Notes under the pieces: generated by a model | Databases searched by the model: none | What the model was told of the DNA's origin: nothing | The model's input: only the letters and a program-made list of their open reading frames with translations | Shown here: positions 1 through 10,390 of the stretch, piece after piece | Position numbering within the stretch: position 1 is the stretch's first letter | How the letters are laid out: each line of letters opens with the position of its first letter | Position numbers and translations under genes: made by a program | NCBI RefSeq assembly: GCF_001653795.1 | Contig: NZ_CP011514.1 | Location: 4,482,279 to 4,546,278, forward strand | Direction of reading: 5' to 3' | DNA length: 64,000 nucleotides | Source: Mitsuaria sp. 7 | GTDB lineage: Bacteria > Pseudomonadota > Gammaproteobacteria > Burkholderiales > Burkholderiaceae_C

Positions 1-614
1 AACTCGGTGCCCATCTCGGCCGTGTAGCGCGTGGGATCCGGCGATCCCAGCACCAGCAGCCCGAACGGCTGCGCCGGCGCGCCCGTCGTCAAGGGCACCA
101 GCGCCAGCGAGGCCACGTCGTCCTCGAGCCAGCGCGCCGCCTCGAAGCCCGAATTGATGCCGCAGTACGGCTGGTTCAGGCTGCCCACGAAGGTCTTCAC
201 GTCCGGGTTGACCTCGGCCGCGAACGGCGCCAGCGCATGGCCTGCGTCGACGTTCCACAGCCGCAGGCCTGCCTGCGGGATCAGGAACTGGTGGCGAAGC
301 TCGCGCAGCAGCACTTCCGGCAGGTGCCGGTCGTCGCGCGTCAGCATCAGCGCCAGCGTCCAGCGGTGCAGGCGGTCGGCGATCGCGACGTTCTCCTGCC
401 CGTTGCGGATCATCTCCAGGATCTTGTGCTCCAGGCCGCGGATCTTGTCGCGCAGCAGCTCCGCCTGGCGCTCCTGCAGCGAGACCGCGCGCTGGCCGTG
501 CGGATGCGAGATCCGGACGTTGGCCAGCAGTTCGGCGTGACGTTCGAAGAACGCCGGGTCATTCGCCAGGTAGTCGGCGATGTCTTGTTCGGTGATGCCT
601 TCGATGCCGCTCAC
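1..614 (-). CDS. DUF484 family protein (3' part beyond window)
   Basis: The start is a GTG at 614, and the reading frame is open to base 1, so the C-terminus lies outside the window. The visible 204 residues begin [16 protein letters not shown], continue with [13 protein letters not shown] and contain a coiled-coil-like stretch around [13 protein letters not shown]. They match the DUF484 family, a GAF-like domain of unknown role. DUF484 commonly sits between dapF and xerC in proteobacteria. The GTG overlaps the dapF TGA by four bases, so translation is probably coupled to dapF. The family assignment is firm and the function is unknown. Confidence 0.88.
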   Translation of the reverse strand, partial: MSGIEGITEQDIADYLANDPAFFERHAELLANVRISHPHGQRAVSLQERQAELLRDKIRGLEHKILEMIRNGQENVAIADRLHRWTLALMLTRDDRHLPEVLLRELRHQFLIPQAGLRLWNVDAGHALAPFAAEVNPDVKTFVGSLNQPYCGINSGFEAARWLEDDVASLALVPLTTGAPAQPFGLLVLGSPDPTRYTAEMGTE

Positions 615-1486
615 AGTTCGATTTCTCCTTCAAAGACCGTCTGTGCCGGCCCTGTCATGTAGACCGGAGCGGAAAGCCCCGGGCCGCCCGGCGTCATGCC
701 GGCCCATTCGATGCGCAGGTCGCCGCCGCGCGTGTGCACCTCGACCGCGGCGTCCAGCCAGCCCAGCCGGATGCCCGCCACCACCGCCGCGCACGCGCCG
801 GTGCCGCAGGCCAGCGTCTCGCCGGCGCCGCGCTCGAAGACGCGCAGCTTCACTTCGCCGCGGCTGACGATCTGCAGGAACCCGGCGTTGACACGGCGCG
901 GGAACGATTCATGGTGCTCGACCAGCGGTCCGACGACGCCCACCGGCGCGTGGTCGACGTCGTCGACGCGCTGCACCGCATGCGGGTTGCCCATCGACAG
1001 CACGGCGACATCCGCCGTGATGCCGTCGCCCAGGTCCAGCGGCCAGCGCTCGAAACCGTTCTCGTGGCGCGGCGCGGATTCCTTGGGGTCGAACGGGATG
1101 CGGGGCAGGTCGAAGACCGGCGCGCCCATGTCGACCGTGACGCGGCCGTCGTCCTGCAGCCGCAGTTCGAGCAGCGCGTTGAGGGTCTGCACACGGATGG
1201 TCCGCTTGTCGGTCAGGCCCTTGTCGACGACGTAGCGCACGAAGCAGCGCGCGCCGTTGCCGCACTGCTCCACCTCGGATCCGTCCGAGTTGAAGATGCG
1301 GTAGCCGAAGTCGACGTCCGGGGTCTTCGACGACTCGATCACCAGGATCTGGTCGCAGCCCACGCCGAAGCGGCGATCGCCGACGCGACGCAGCTGTTCG
1401 CCCGTCAGCGGCATCGGGTGGCGCGTGGCGTCCAGCACGACGAAGTCGTTGCCGGCGCCCTGCATCTTGGTGAAGCGCAGTTTCAT
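611..1486 (-). CDS. dapF: diaminopimelate epimerase
   Basis: This enzyme interconverts LL- and meso-diaminopimelate in the lysine and peptidoglycan precursor pathway in the cytoplasm. The 291-residue protein opens with [19 protein letters not shown], the family's N-terminal signature. It carries both catalytic cysteine blocks: EQCGNGARC near residue 75 and LACGTGACA near residue 230. Its length is normal for the family. It lies 9 bp downstream of the lpxL-type gene and overlaps the DUF484 start by four bases, so the three genes form one leftward operon. Confidence 0.97.
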   Translation of the reverse strand: MKLRFTKMQGAGNDFVVLDATRHPMPLTGEQLRRVGDRRFGVGCDQILVIESSKTPDVDFGYRIFNSDGSEVEQCGNGARCFVRYVVDKGLTDKRTIRVQTLNALLELRLQDDGRVTVDMGAPVFDLPRIPFDPKESAPRHENGFERWPLDLGDGITADVAVLSMGNPHAVQRVDDVDHAPVGVVGPLVEHHESFPRRVNAGFLQIVSRGEVKLRVFERGAGETLACGTGACAAVVAGIRLGWLDAAVEVHTRGGDLRIEWAGMTPGGPGLSAPVYMTGPAQTVFEGEIEL

Positions 1487-1495
1487 GGGAGCGGA

Positions 1496-2386
1496 TTATC
1501 GGGAATACAGCGACGCCTCGCCGGGCGGTCTCGTCTTGAATCGCTTGTGGACCCACAAATACTGGGCCGGGTGTTCGCGGATGCGGTCCTCGAGCCAGCG
1601 GTGGAAGTGGTTCGCGTCGGCCTCCAGGTCGCCGCTCGGATAGTGTTGCAGCGGCTCGTGCGCGTGGATCACGATGCCCTGGCCCTTGGGCAGCATCGTG
1701 ACGACCACCGGCTGCACCACCATCTTCGCCGCCTGGGCGATCTTCGCCGGCGCCAGCAAGGTGTTGGCCGGCACGCCGAAGAACGGGATGAAGGCCGAAT
1801 CCTTGGGCCCGAAATCCATGTCCGGCAGATTCAGGAACGAGTAGCCGTCGCGGATCGCCCGCAGCACGCTGCGCACCCCTTCATGGCGATCGACCAGCTT
1901 GGTCGTGCCGAAGCGCGACCGCGCCTTGCGCAACGCCTCGTCGAGCAGCGCGTTGCTCTGGCGCTGGTAGATGCTGGCGCCAGGTCTTGCCTGGTTGAGC
2001 ATCAGCGCCGGGCCGCTCCAGTCCAGGCCCACGAAGTGCGGCATCAGCCACATCACCGGGCGGTCGACCTGTTCGGCGAGCTTGATGTTGCCCTCGATGC
2101 GCATCAGGCGCAGCAGCCGGCGGTCCGACGCGTACCAGAGCAGCCCGCGCTCCAGCAGGCTGCGGCCCAGCCAGCCGAAATGCTCCCGCACCAGCGCTTC
2201 GCGCTCGGCCAGGGGTTTCTCCGGAAAACACAGCTCGACGTTGCGCAGGGCGACGCGCCGGCGCGAGCCGGCCACGCGATGCAGCACGCCGCCCAGCCCC
2301 CATCCGAGGGCCGCCAGCCAGCGCAGCGGCAGCCAGTGCAGCAGCCACAGGAGCGCGATCAGCGCATATGTACCCAGTTTTCCCAT
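1496..2386 (-). CDS. LpxL/HtrB-type lipid A acyltransferase
   Basis: The product is a 296-residue inner-membrane acyltransferase expected to add a secondary acyl chain to lipid A. The start at 2386 (MGKLGTYALIALLWLL) is chosen because it places a hydrophobic membrane anchor at the N-terminus. A longer in-frame extension would run into metK on the other strand. The family's HX4D motif is visible as HFVGLD near residue 130, within MPHFVGLDWSG. The C-terminus WVHKRFKTRPPGE is typical of HtrB-like enzymes. It is first in the leftward operon with dapF and diverges from metK. Whether it is an LpxL or an LpxM type cannot be decided from sequence alone. Confidence 0.9.
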   Translation of the reverse strand: MGKLGTYALIALLWLLHWLPLRWLAALGWGLGGVLHRVAGSRRRVALRNVELCFPEKPLAEREALVREHFGWLGRSLLERGLLWYASDRRLLRLMRIEGNIKLAEQVDRPVMWLMPHFVGLDWSGPALMLNQARPGASIYQRQSNALLDEALRKARSRFGTTKLVDRHEGVRSVLRAIRDGYSFLNLPDMDFGPKDSAFIPFFGVPANTLLAPAKIAQAAKMVVQPVVVTMLPKGQGIVIHAHEPLQHYPSGDLEADANHFHRWLEDRIREHPAQYLWVHKRFKTRPPGEASLYSR

Positions 2387-2424
2387 CGACCCGTCCGTGG
2401 ACCCTCTCGGGCCTTGGTCTTTCC

Positions 2425-2430
2425 TATAAT
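2425..2430 (+). promoter_or_regulatory. metK -10 box
   Basis: TATAAT is a perfect sigma-70 -10 hexamer between the divergent lpxL-type gene and metK. A start site about seven bases downstream would put the riboswitch-like fold at the very 5' end of the transcript. No good -35 hexamer is seen at the usual distance. Confidence 0.7.
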
Positions 2431-2437
2431 GCCGCCC

Positions 2438-2494
2438 CAGTCGCCGAGTTAATCTGGACAACTTGCGGGGCGACTCATAAATCCCGCTAAAGCG
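2438..2494 (+). promoter_or_regulatory. SAM-II-like riboswitch upstream of metK
   Basis: The leader can form an H-type pseudoknot of the SAM-II (SAM_alpha) kind. P1 is a perfect 7-bp stem of 2439-2445 with 2469-2475. The P1 loop ends in TTGCGG, and its GCGG (2465-2468) pairs with CCGC at 2484-2487, giving P2. The linker has ATAAAT at 2477-2482, and GCTAAA follows at 2486-2491. The TTGC, the AT-rich linker and GCTAAA occur in the order and spacing I recall for SAM-II. The gene behind it makes SAM. The Shine-Dalgarno site is about 60 bases further on, further than in compact SAM-II leaders, so the expression platform is unclear. The match is by eye, not by covariance model. Confidence 0.75.
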
Positions 2495-2564
2495 TTCGCC
2501 GCCTGACTCCCGTCTCGGCAACGCCAGAAGGCAATGCCCGAAGACTGAATCACAGGAGTTTAAA

Positions 2565-3743
<1,179 letters not shown>

Positions 3744-3802
3744 TCCCCCTCACTCCAAACCGGTCATTTGCCGCACGCGCGCAAACTTGATCCCCCGACT
3801 CA

Positions 3803-3830
3803 GGGCCGCCTCGCGCGGCCCTTGTCGTTT
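3803..3830 (+). terminator. rho-independent terminator of metK
   Basis: A perfect 7-bp GC stem (GGGCCGC/GCGGCCC) with a CTCGC loop spans 3803-3821. It is followed by the T-rich TTGTCGTTT. The same 19-base hairpin recurs exactly at 13441-13459. Confidence 0.85.
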
Positions 3831-3854
3831 CAGGAACGCGGGCATCGCGGCAGA

Positions 3855-4940
3855 ATGACAGGCATGCCTGCGCCCATGCCGACCTCGCCGTCCCCGCTGA
3901 CCATCCTGATCGTCGACGACCAGAACGCGACCCGCGTGGCGCTGACGGCAGAACTCGATCGCGCCGGTCACCGCGTGCTGGAAGCCGACAGCGCCGAATG
4001 GGCGCTGGAGCTGTTCCGCCGCTACCGGCCCGACCTGGTGCTGCTGGACATCGAGATGCCGGGCCACGACGGCTACTGGACCTGCCGCGAGATGCGCGCG
4101 GCCGAACCCGGCGGCTGGACGCCGATCATCTTCCTCTCCCAGTTCAACCAGGACGAGGACGTCTGGAAGGGCATCGAGGCCGGCGGTGACGACTACCTCG
4201 TCAAACCGGCCTCCGCGATGATCCTGCACGCCAAGCTGCGCGCGATGCACCGTCTGGCGCAGATGCGCGCCCGGCTGGTGACGATGTCCGAGGAGCTGCG
4301 GGCCGCCAACGCGCAGCTGGAGGAACTCTCCAGCGTCGACGCCATGACCGGCCTGATGAACCGGCGCGCGCTGGACGCGCGGCTGCAGCAGGAACTGGAC
4401 CTCGCCCGCCGCGACGGCAAGCCGCTGACGCTGATGCTGTGCGACGTCGACCACTTCAAGCGCTACAACGACGCGGCCGGCCACGTCGCCGGCGACGAGT
4501 GCCTGCGCCGCATCGGCCGGCTGCTCAAGGAAACCTGCCGCCGCCCGAGCGACTGCGCCGGGCGCTACGGCGGCGAGGAATTCGCGCTGGTCCTGCCCAA
4601 CACGCCCCGCTCCGGCGCGATGACCTACGCCCGCGCGCTGATGCGCACGGTGGAGCTGGCGGCGATCCCGCACCCGGATTCGCCGACCGGCGCGACGATC
4701 ACGCTCTCGGGCGGGATCACCACCTGCCTGCCCGACGAGAGCACCAGCGCCGAAGGCCTGATCATCCGGGCCGACGACGCGCTCTACAACGCCAAGTCCA
4801 CCGGCCGGAACCGCTTCTTCAGCTACGAGATGCAGATGGACACGGCGGAACAGCGCCGCGCGGTGGCGCCGGCGCCGGCGTCCCCTGCATCGGCGGCGTC
4901 CGCCACCCCGCCTGCCGCGCCGCCCTCGTCCCCGACTTGA
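3855..4940 (+). CDS. response regulator with diguanylate cyclase output
   Basis: A receiver domain is fused to a GGDEF domain. On phosphorylation it is expected to make c-di-GMP in the cytoplasm. In the 361-residue product the acidic pair is VDDQ (21-22), the phospho-acceptor is D65 in LVLLDIEMP, and the conserved lysine lies in LVKP near 117. A helical linker leads to a GGDEF domain with an intact GGEEF (239-243). An RPSD inhibitory site lies five residues before it. The ATG at 3855 is preferred because it puts D65 at the same position as in the paralogue at 5027. An A/P-rich tail follows residue 335. No histidine kinase is adjacent. Confidence 0.92.
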   Translation: MTGMPAPMPTSPSPLTILIVDDQNATRVALTAELDRAGHRVLEADSAEWALELFRRYRPDLVLLDIEMPGHDGYWTCREMRAAEPGGWTPIIFLSQFNQDEDVWKGIEAGGDDYLVKPASAMILHAKLRAMHRLAQMRARLVTMSEELRAANAQLEELSSVDAMTGLMNRRALDARLQQELDLARRDGKPLTLMLCDVDHFKRYNDAAGHVAGDECLRRIGRLLKETCRRPSDCAGRYGGEEFALVLPNTPRSGAMTYARALMRTVELAAIPHPDSPTGATITLSGGITTCLPDESTSAEGLIIRADDALYNAKSTGRNRFFSYEMQMDTAEQRRAVAPAPASPASAASATPPAAPPSSPT

Positions 4941-5026
4941 GGCATACCCGAACTGCTTTCGAGGGGACCGGCCCCGCATAATCGGCTCCGGCACATCTTG
5001 TTGCCGCCTGTCGACGATGCCCGGCC

Positions 5027-6049
5027 ATGGACGCTTCCGCCTCGCTGCCGCCTGCCTCGCTCCCTCCGCTGCGAATACTCGTCGTGGATGATCAGGCGAG
5101 CACGCGCGGGTTCCTCTGCAGCCAGCTGCAGGCGATCGGACACCACACGCTGGAGGCGGACGGCGGCGACAGCGCGCTGGCCCGCTTCGACGGCGACCAT
5201 CCCGACCTGGTACTCCTCGACGTCGAGATGCCCGACCACGACGGCTACTGGGTCGCCAGCCAGATGCGGGCGCACGAGAACGGCGGCTGGACGCCGATCA
5301 TCTTCCTCTCCAGCCGCGACCGCGACCAGGACCTCTGGCAGGGCATCGAGTCCGGCGGCGACGACTACCTGGTCAAACCCGTCTCCAACACCGTGCTGCA
5401 GGCCAAGCTGCGCGCGATGCAGCGCCTGCGGCGCATGCAGACGCGACTGCAGGAGGTCTCGGACGATCTTCGCCACAGCAACGCGCGGCTGGAGAAGCTG
5501 TCCGGCGAGGATCCGCTGACGCGGCTGCTGAACCGGCGCGCCTTCGACGCCCGGCTGGCGCAGGAGATCGCCTGCGCGCGGCGCGACCAGACGCCGCTGA
5601 CGCTGGTGCTGTGCGACATCGACCACTTCAAGCGCTACAACGACAGCTACGGTCATCTGGCCGGGGACGCCTGCCTGCAGCGGGTCGCGCTGCTGCTGCA
5701 GGAGACCTGCCGCCGGCCGCGCGACTGTGCGGCCCGCTACGGCGGCGAGGAGTTCGCGTTGATCCTGCCCGGCACGCCGCGCTCCGGCGCGATGACCTTC
5801 GCGCGGGCGGTGATGCGCACGCTGCGCACCTGCAACATGCGGCATCCGGATTCGGTCGAGCCGCACGTCACGCTGTCCGGCGGCATCACCACCTGCGTGC
5901 CGGATGCGGACACGACCGTCGAGGGCTTGCTGCGGCGCTCCGACGACGCGCTCTACACGGCGAAGTCGCGCGGCCGCAACCGCTTCTTCAGCTTCGAGAT
6001 GCAGATGGACACCGTCGAGCAGGCGCCGAGCGGCTTCGCGCCGCTGTGA
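5027..6049 (+). CDS. response regulator with diguanylate cyclase output (tandem paralogue)
   Basis: This 340-residue receiver-GGDEF protein is a tandem copy of the preceding gene. The acidic pair, phospho-acceptor (D65 in LVLLDVEMP), RPRD inhibitory site and GGEEF motif (239-243) all sit at the same residue numbers. Both active site and product-inhibition site look intact, so it should be a functional diguanylate cyclase under feedback by c-di-GMP. It lacks the low-complexity tail of its neighbour. The 86-bp gap contains a possible CATAAT -10 element, so separate expression is possible. No partner kinase is seen in the window. Confidence 0.92.
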   Translation: MDASASLPPASLPPLRILVVDDQASTRGFLCSQLQAIGHHTLEADGGDSALARFDGDHPDLVLLDVEMPDHDGYWVASQMRAHENGGWTPIIFLSSRDRDQDLWQGIESGGDDYLVKPVSNTVLQAKLRAMQRLRRMQTRLQEVSDDLRHSNARLEKLSGEDPLTRLLNRRAFDARLAQEIACARRDQTPLTLVLCDIDHFKRYNDSYGHLAGDACLQRVALLLQETCRRPRDCAARYGGEEFALILPGTPRSGAMTFARAVMRTLRTCNMRHPDSVEPHVTLSGGITTCVPDADTTVEGLLRRSDDALYTAKSRGRNRFFSFEMQMDTVEQAPSGFAPL

Positions 6050-6119
6050 TCCACCCCTGCTGACACATCCGGTGCCGCGCCGGGGTACCGTCAAGGCTTT
6101 CGACGACCCCTGCTTCCGA

Positions 6120-7217
6120 ATGCCCGTGATCGACCATGACGCGCTGCGGCGTCACGCCATCGCCCGCACCTTCTTCAAGCCGACGACGCTGCTGCGCGCG
6201 ATCCAGCGCCTGGGCTTCGTGCAGGCCGACCCGATCCGCGCGCCGGCGCGGGCGCAGGACCTGATCCTGATGCACCGGGTGAAGGACTACCGCGCCGGAC
6301 AGCTGGAAGCGCGCTACGCCAAGCTGGCCGTGGAGGAGGACGCCCTCGTCAACTACGGCTTCCTGCCGCGCGAGATGCTGGCGCTGCTCCATCCGCGCAC
6401 CGCGAAACGTCCCTGGGACGAGGCGATGAACGCACGCGCCGCCGAGGTCCTCGCGTTCATCCGCGCACGCGGTCGCACGCATCCGCAGCATGTGCAGCAG
6501 GCCTTCAGTCATGGGCGCGTCGAAGGCTACTGGGGCGGCGAGCTCAACGCGAGCACGCAGCTGCTCGACGGCATGCATTACCGCGGCCTGCTGCGCGTGG
6601 CGCGGCGCGACTCCGGGACACGGGTCTACGAAGCGATCGAGCATCTGCTGCAGGACGACAGCCCCGAGGCCCGCCACGCGCGGGCGGGCCAGTTGCTCGA
6701 CATGATCGTGGCGCTCTATGCGCCGCTGCCCTCGCCCAGCCTCGGCTACCTGACCTCGCTGCTCGGCTACGGCGCGCCGCACCTGAGGGTCGAGGCGCGC
6801 AATGTGCTGAAGGAAGCGAAGACGCGCTGGGGCCACGCGAAGGTGGACGGCGAGGTCTGGTACTGGCCGGCCGATGAGAACCCCGCGTCGCGCGCCCACA
6901 AGGTCGAGCCGGAGCGGCTGCGTTTCCTCGCCCCGTTCGATCCGCTGGTGTGGGACCGCCGCCGCTTCGAGCGGCTGTGGGGCTGGGCCTACCGCTTCGA
7001 GGCCTACACGCCGCCGGCCAGGCGCACGATGGGCCACTACGCGCTGCCGATGCTGTGGGGCGATCGCATGATCGGCTGGGCCAACCTGAAGGTCGAGGGC
7101 GGGACGCTGGTCCCGGACCTCGGCTTCATCGACAGGCGTCCGCGCGACGCGGCCTTCCGCGCCGCGCTGGACGAGGCGTATTACGGGATGGCCGTGTTCC
7201 TCGGACTCGAGGACTGA
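6120..7217 (+). CDS. YcaQ-type winged-helix DNA glycosylase
   Basis: The 365-residue protein belongs to the HTH_42/YcaQ family, which includes glycosylases that unhook DNA crosslinks. The family's catalytic QxD element is visible as VQADPIRAPARAQDL near residue 38. The middle region (EALLRVARRDSGTRVYE) and the C-terminal LRFLAPFDPLVWDRRR block are typical. The start at 6120 (MPVIDHDALRRHAIAR) gives the normal length; a longer frame upstream overlaps the preceding gene. It may be co-transcribed with the diguanylate cyclases, which end 70 bp upstream. The exact lesion specificity cannot be told from sequence. Confidence 0.85.
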   Translation: MPVIDHDALRRHAIARTFFKPTTLLRAIQRLGFVQADPIRAPARAQDLILMHRVKDYRAGQLEARYAKLAVEEDALVNYGFLPREMLALLHPRTAKRPWDEAMNARAAEVLAFIRARGRTHPQHVQQAFSHGRVEGYWGGELNASTQLLDGMHYRGLLRVARRDSGTRVYEAIEHLLQDDSPEARHARAGQLLDMIVALYAPLPSPSLGYLTSLLGYGAPHLRVEARNVLKEAKTRWGHAKVDGEVWYWPADENPASRAHKVEPERLRFLAPFDPLVWDRRRFERLWGWAYRFEAYTPPARRTMGHYALPMLWGDRMIGWANLKVEGGTLVPDLGFIDRRPRDAAFRAALDEAYYGMAVFLGLED

Positions 7218-7223
7218 CAGCGA

Positions 7224-8252
7224 TCAGGCGTTGACCAGCGCCATCGACACTTCGGGGTAACGCGCCCCGGCGACCGGGTACTCGTCGAGCAGATCGCGCA
7301 GGTCCTCGCGCAGCACGTCGTTGAGCCGCAGGCGCGCGGCCATCGCGTTCTCTTCGAGCCGCGCGATCGAGCGGGTGCCCGGAATCGGCACCACGTCCGG
7401 ACCGCGGTCCATCAGCCAGGCGAGCGCCAGTTGCGCCGGCGCCAGACCATGGTCGCGGGCCAGCGCGACGATCGCATCGGCCAGCGCGAGGTTCTGCGCG
7501 AAGTGGCCGTCCTGGAAGCGCGGATTGACGCGCCGCCAGTCGTTGGCGGCCAGCTGATCGGCGCTGCGGATCGCGCCGGTCAGGAAGCCGCGCCCCAGCG
7601 GGCTGTACGGCACCAGCGCGATGCCGAGCTCACGGCACGTCGGCAGCACCTCGGCCTCGACGTCGCGGGTCCACAGCGAGTACTCCGACTGCACCGCCGC
7701 GATCGGATGCACCTTGTGGGCGCGGCGGATCGTTTCGGCCGACGCCTCCGACAGCCCGATGTGGCGCACCTTGCCGGAACGCACCAGCGCGGCCATGGCG
7801 CCGACGGTCTCCTCGATCGGCACGGACTTGTCGACGCGGTGCAGGTAGTACAGGTCGATGTGGTTGACGCCGAGCCGACGCAGGCTCGCGTCGCACGCCG
7901 CGTGCACGTGCAGCGGCCGGCCGTCGACGCCGGCCGAGAGCCCGTCGGCGTTGCGCACGATGCCGAACTTCGTGGCGAGCACCACCTCGCGGCGGCGGTT
8001 GGCGAGCAGTCCGGACAGCAGGCGCTCGTTGGCGCCGTTGCCGTACATGTCAGCCGTGTCGAGGAAGTTCATCCCCAGGTCCAGCGCGCGGTGCAGGACG
8101 GCCATCGAGGCGCCCTCGTCGGCCGGGCCGTAGAAATCGGACATCCCCATGCAGCCGAGCCCGAGCGCGGAGACCTCCGGCCCGTGCGCGCCGAGCCGGC
8201 GGCGCGGCAGCTGGGGCAGGTTGTTGAGCGGTTCCCTGGACATGATGGTCAT
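7224..8252 (-). CDS. aldo/keto reductase
   Basis: The 342-residue protein is an NADP-dependent aldo/keto reductase of the AKR11/13-like bacterial group. The catalytic tetrad can be read as D and Y in [12 protein letters not shown] in LATKFGIVR and H in LYYLHRVD. The nucleotide-binding end [13 protein letters not shown] is present. The start at 8252 is supported by an AGGAG eight bases upstream; a second ATG follows three codons later. It diverges from two AraC-type regulators, the usual arrangement for an inducible detoxifying reductase. The substrate is unknown. Confidence 0.9.
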   Translation of the reverse strand: MTIMSREPLNNLPQLPRRRLGAHGPEVSALGLGCMGMSDFYGPADEGASMAVLHRALDLGMNFLDTADMYGNGANERLLSGLLANRRREVVLATKFGIVRNADGLSAGVDGRPLHVHAACDASLRRLGVNHIDLYYLHRVDKSVPIEETVGAMAALVRSGKVRHIGLSEASAETIRRAHKVHPIAAVQSEYSLWTRDVEAEVLPTCRELGIALVPYSPLGRGFLTGAIRSADQLAANDWRRVNPRFQDGHFAQNLALADAIVALARDHGLAPAQLALAWLMDRGPDVVPIPGTRSIARLEENAMAARLRLNDVLREDLRDLLDEYPVAGARYPEVSMALVNA

Positions 8253-8441
8253 GGCGGCACTCCTTCAAAAGCGGTGAAAGCGCGACGACCGGACGGCCGC
8301 CGCGATGACCGAGAGCTTAGGAATCCGCCCCCCTCCCCCACCAGCGCAATGCTCGCCCGTCCTTGCCCGATCCTCCGGAACCCGGTCCGCCGCGCTCGCG
8401 GGCGCTGGCGCCGCGCGCGAGGGACTTGCACAATCCGATGC

Positions 8442-9383
8442 ATGGTCGCACCCACTCCGATTCCCCTCGCCGACGGCTTCCCCGACGCGCTGCAGGCCCT
8501 GCGCGCGCAGATGGTGGATCTGACGCTCCGGCACATCGACGGCGAAGGCTCCCGCCCCACCGCCATCCCCTGCCTGCACCTGATCAAGGCCAGCTGCAGC
8601 ATGCCCAAGACCGCGCCGGCGTTCTACGAGCCCGGCCTGGCCATCGTGCTGCAGGGGCGCAAGAAGGTGGAGCTCGGCACCGAGACCCTGTACTACGACC
8701 CGCTGCACTTCCTGCTGGTGTCCATGCCCATGCTGCCCAAGGGCGGCGTCATCGAGGCGACGCCGGACAAGCCCTACCTGTGCGTGCGCATCGACTGCTC
8801 GACCGCGACGCTGACGGAGCTGATGCTCGAGGTCGGCCCGGCGAGCACCGACGCGTCGCCGTCGGCGCAGTCGGGGCTGAACGTCGCGCCGGTGTCGGAG
8901 TCGCTGCTGAGCGCCGCGCTGCGGCTGATGCAGCTGCTCGACAACCCGTCGGACCAGCGCGTCATGGCGCCGCTGCTGCAGCGGGAGATCTTCTATCGCG
9001 TGCTGACGGGTCCGCTCGGTCCGCGGCTGCGCGCGCTGGCGCAGCAGGACAGCGCGACGCGCCGCCTGTCTCGCGCGATCGACGAGCTGAACCGCCGCTT
9101 CAGCGAGGCCATCAGCATCGACGAGCTGGCCGAGGTCGCGCACATGAGCGCCTCCACGCTGCATCAGCGCTTCAAGCAGCTGACGAGCATGTCGCCGATG
9201 CAGTACCAGAAGCAGCTCCGCTTGCAGCACGCGCGCCGGCTGATGCTCGGCGAAGGGCTGGACGCGGCGGCGGCGGCGCATCAGGTCGGCTACGAGAGCG
9301 CCTCGCAGTTCAGCCGCGAGTACCGGCGCCTCTTCGGCACGCCGCCGCGCGCGGACATCGAGCAGCTGCTGCGCGCCGGATGA
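8442..9383 (+). CDS. AraC family transcriptional regulator (first of a tandem pair)
   Basis: This 313-residue regulator has an AraC_N (AraC_binding-like) N-terminal domain around residues 30-180 (FYEPGLAIVLQGRKKVELG). The C-terminal part has two helix-turn-helix motifs (SIDELAEVAHMSASTLHQRF and YESASQFSREYRRLFG). The start at 8442 is taken because the domain begins soon after it. It diverges from the aldo/keto reductase at 8252, which is its likely target. The intergenic region is about 190 bp. The second AraC gene overlaps its stop codon. Confidence 0.88.
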   Translation: MVAPTPIPLADGFPDALQALRAQMVDLTLRHIDGEGSRPTAIPCLHLIKASCSMPKTAPAFYEPGLAIVLQGRKKVELGTETLYYDPLHFLLVSMPMLPKGGVIEATPDKPYLCVRIDCSTATLTELMLEVGPASTDASPSAQSGLNVAPVSESLLSAALRLMQLLDNPSDQRVMAPLLQREIFYRVLTGPLGPRLRALAQQDSATRRLSRAIDELNRRFSEAISIDELAEVAHMSASTLHQRFKQLTSMSPMQYQKQLRLQHARRLMLGEGLDAAAAAHQVGYESASQFSREYRRLFGTPPRADIEQLLRAG

Positions 9384-10333
9384 TGCCGGCGATGACGACC
9401 TCGATGCCGGACACCGACACCTTGAGCGCGATGCTGTCGCGCCATGCGCCGCGCGAAGGCGTCTGGCCGACGGCCCTGCCCAGGCTGTGGATCATCCGGC
9501 TCGACGCGCCGGGCGGCGAACTCGCGCATGCGGTGCAACCGGCCTCGCTGTGCGTGATCGCGCAGGGCGCGAAGGAGGTCCTGCTCGGCGACGAGCGCTA
9601 TGTCTACGACGCGACGCGCTTCATGGTGTTCACGACCGATCTGCCGGTGAGCGCCCGCGTGACTGAAGCGACGCCGGCGCAGCCCTATCTCTGCCTTCGC
9701 CTGGACTTCGATGCGGAGGAGGTGGCGGAGCTGGTGGCGCGCAGCGGACCGCCCAAGGCGCCGGTCGCACCGAGGGAAGGCGGTGAGGGCGACGATCCGG
9801 GCCGCGGCCTGTTCGTCAGCGCCGTGACGTCCGAGATGCTCGATGCGTCCGCGCGTCTGATGCGGCTGCTCGACCATCCGGAGGACCAGGCCGCGCTCGC
9901 GGCCATGGCGATGCGGGAGCTGGTCTACCGCGTGCTGCGCAGCGACCAGGGCGAGCGCCTCGCGCAGGTCGCGCGCGCCGACAGCCAGACGCAGCGCGTG
10001 CACCGCGCGATCCGCTGGTTGAAGGCGCACTACGCGCAGCCGCTTCGCATCGAGTCGCTGGCCAAGGAGGCGCACATGAGCGCGTCCTCGCTGCACCACC
10101 ACTTCCGCGCGCTGACATCGATGAGCCCGCTGCAGTATCAGAAGCAGTTGCGGCTCCAGGAAGCCCGCCGGCTGCTGATCGCCGAGGGCCTGGAAGTCGC
10201 GCGCGCCGGCCACGCGGTCGGATACGAAAGTCCGTCGCAGTTCAGCCGCGAGTACAGCCGCCTCTACGGCGCGCCGCCGTCGCGCGACGCGGCGAAGCGG
10301 CGCGACACGCCGGCTGCGCGGTTCACGGCCTGA
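9380..10333 (+). CDS. AraC family transcriptional regulator (second of a tandem pair)
   Basis: This 317-residue protein is a paralogue of the preceding regulator, with the same AraC_N plus HTH_18 architecture. Shared blocks include YQKQLRLQ and SQFSREY near the C-terminus. Its ATG at 9380 overlaps the upstream TGA as ATGA, so the two are translationally coupled. A second ATG follows immediately at 9383. Two adjacent, coupled AraC_N regulators could form mixed dimers or respond to related aldehydes or alcohols; that is inference. A hairpin follows at 10334. Confidence 0.87.
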   Translation: MMPAMTTSMPDTDTLSAMLSRHAPREGVWPTALPRLWIIRLDAPGGELAHAVQPASLCVIAQGAKEVLLGDERYVYDATRFMVFTTDLPVSARVTEATPAQPYLCLRLDFDAEEVAELVARSGPPKAPVAPREGGEGDDPGRGLFVSAVTSEMLDASARLMRLLDHPEDQAALAAMAMRELVYRVLRSDQGERLAQVARADSQTQRVHRAIRWLKAHYAQPLRIESLAKEAHMSASSLHHHFRALTSMSPLQYQKQLRLQEARRLLIAEGLEVARAGHAVGYESPSQFSREYSRLYGAPPSRDAAKRRDTPAARFTA

Positions 10334-10351
10334 GCCCCGGAGCATCGGGGC
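10334..10351. terminator. hairpin between convergent genes
   Basis: GCCCCG and CGGGGC form a 6-bp GC stem with a six-base loop directly after the AraC stop codon. It lies between convergent genes. There is no clear T-tract on either side, so its role as a terminator is tentative. Confidence 0.4.
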
Positions 10352-10390
10352 GGTCCGGTCGGCGTCGTCAACGGCGCCGAGCGGCCCCCT

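Noticed and set aside
734..2452. 572-codon plus-strand open frame antisense to dapF and the acyltransferase gene
   Set aside because: It is rich in Ala, Arg and His with no motif and no ribosome site, and it covers two well-supported genes. It is a by-product of high GC.
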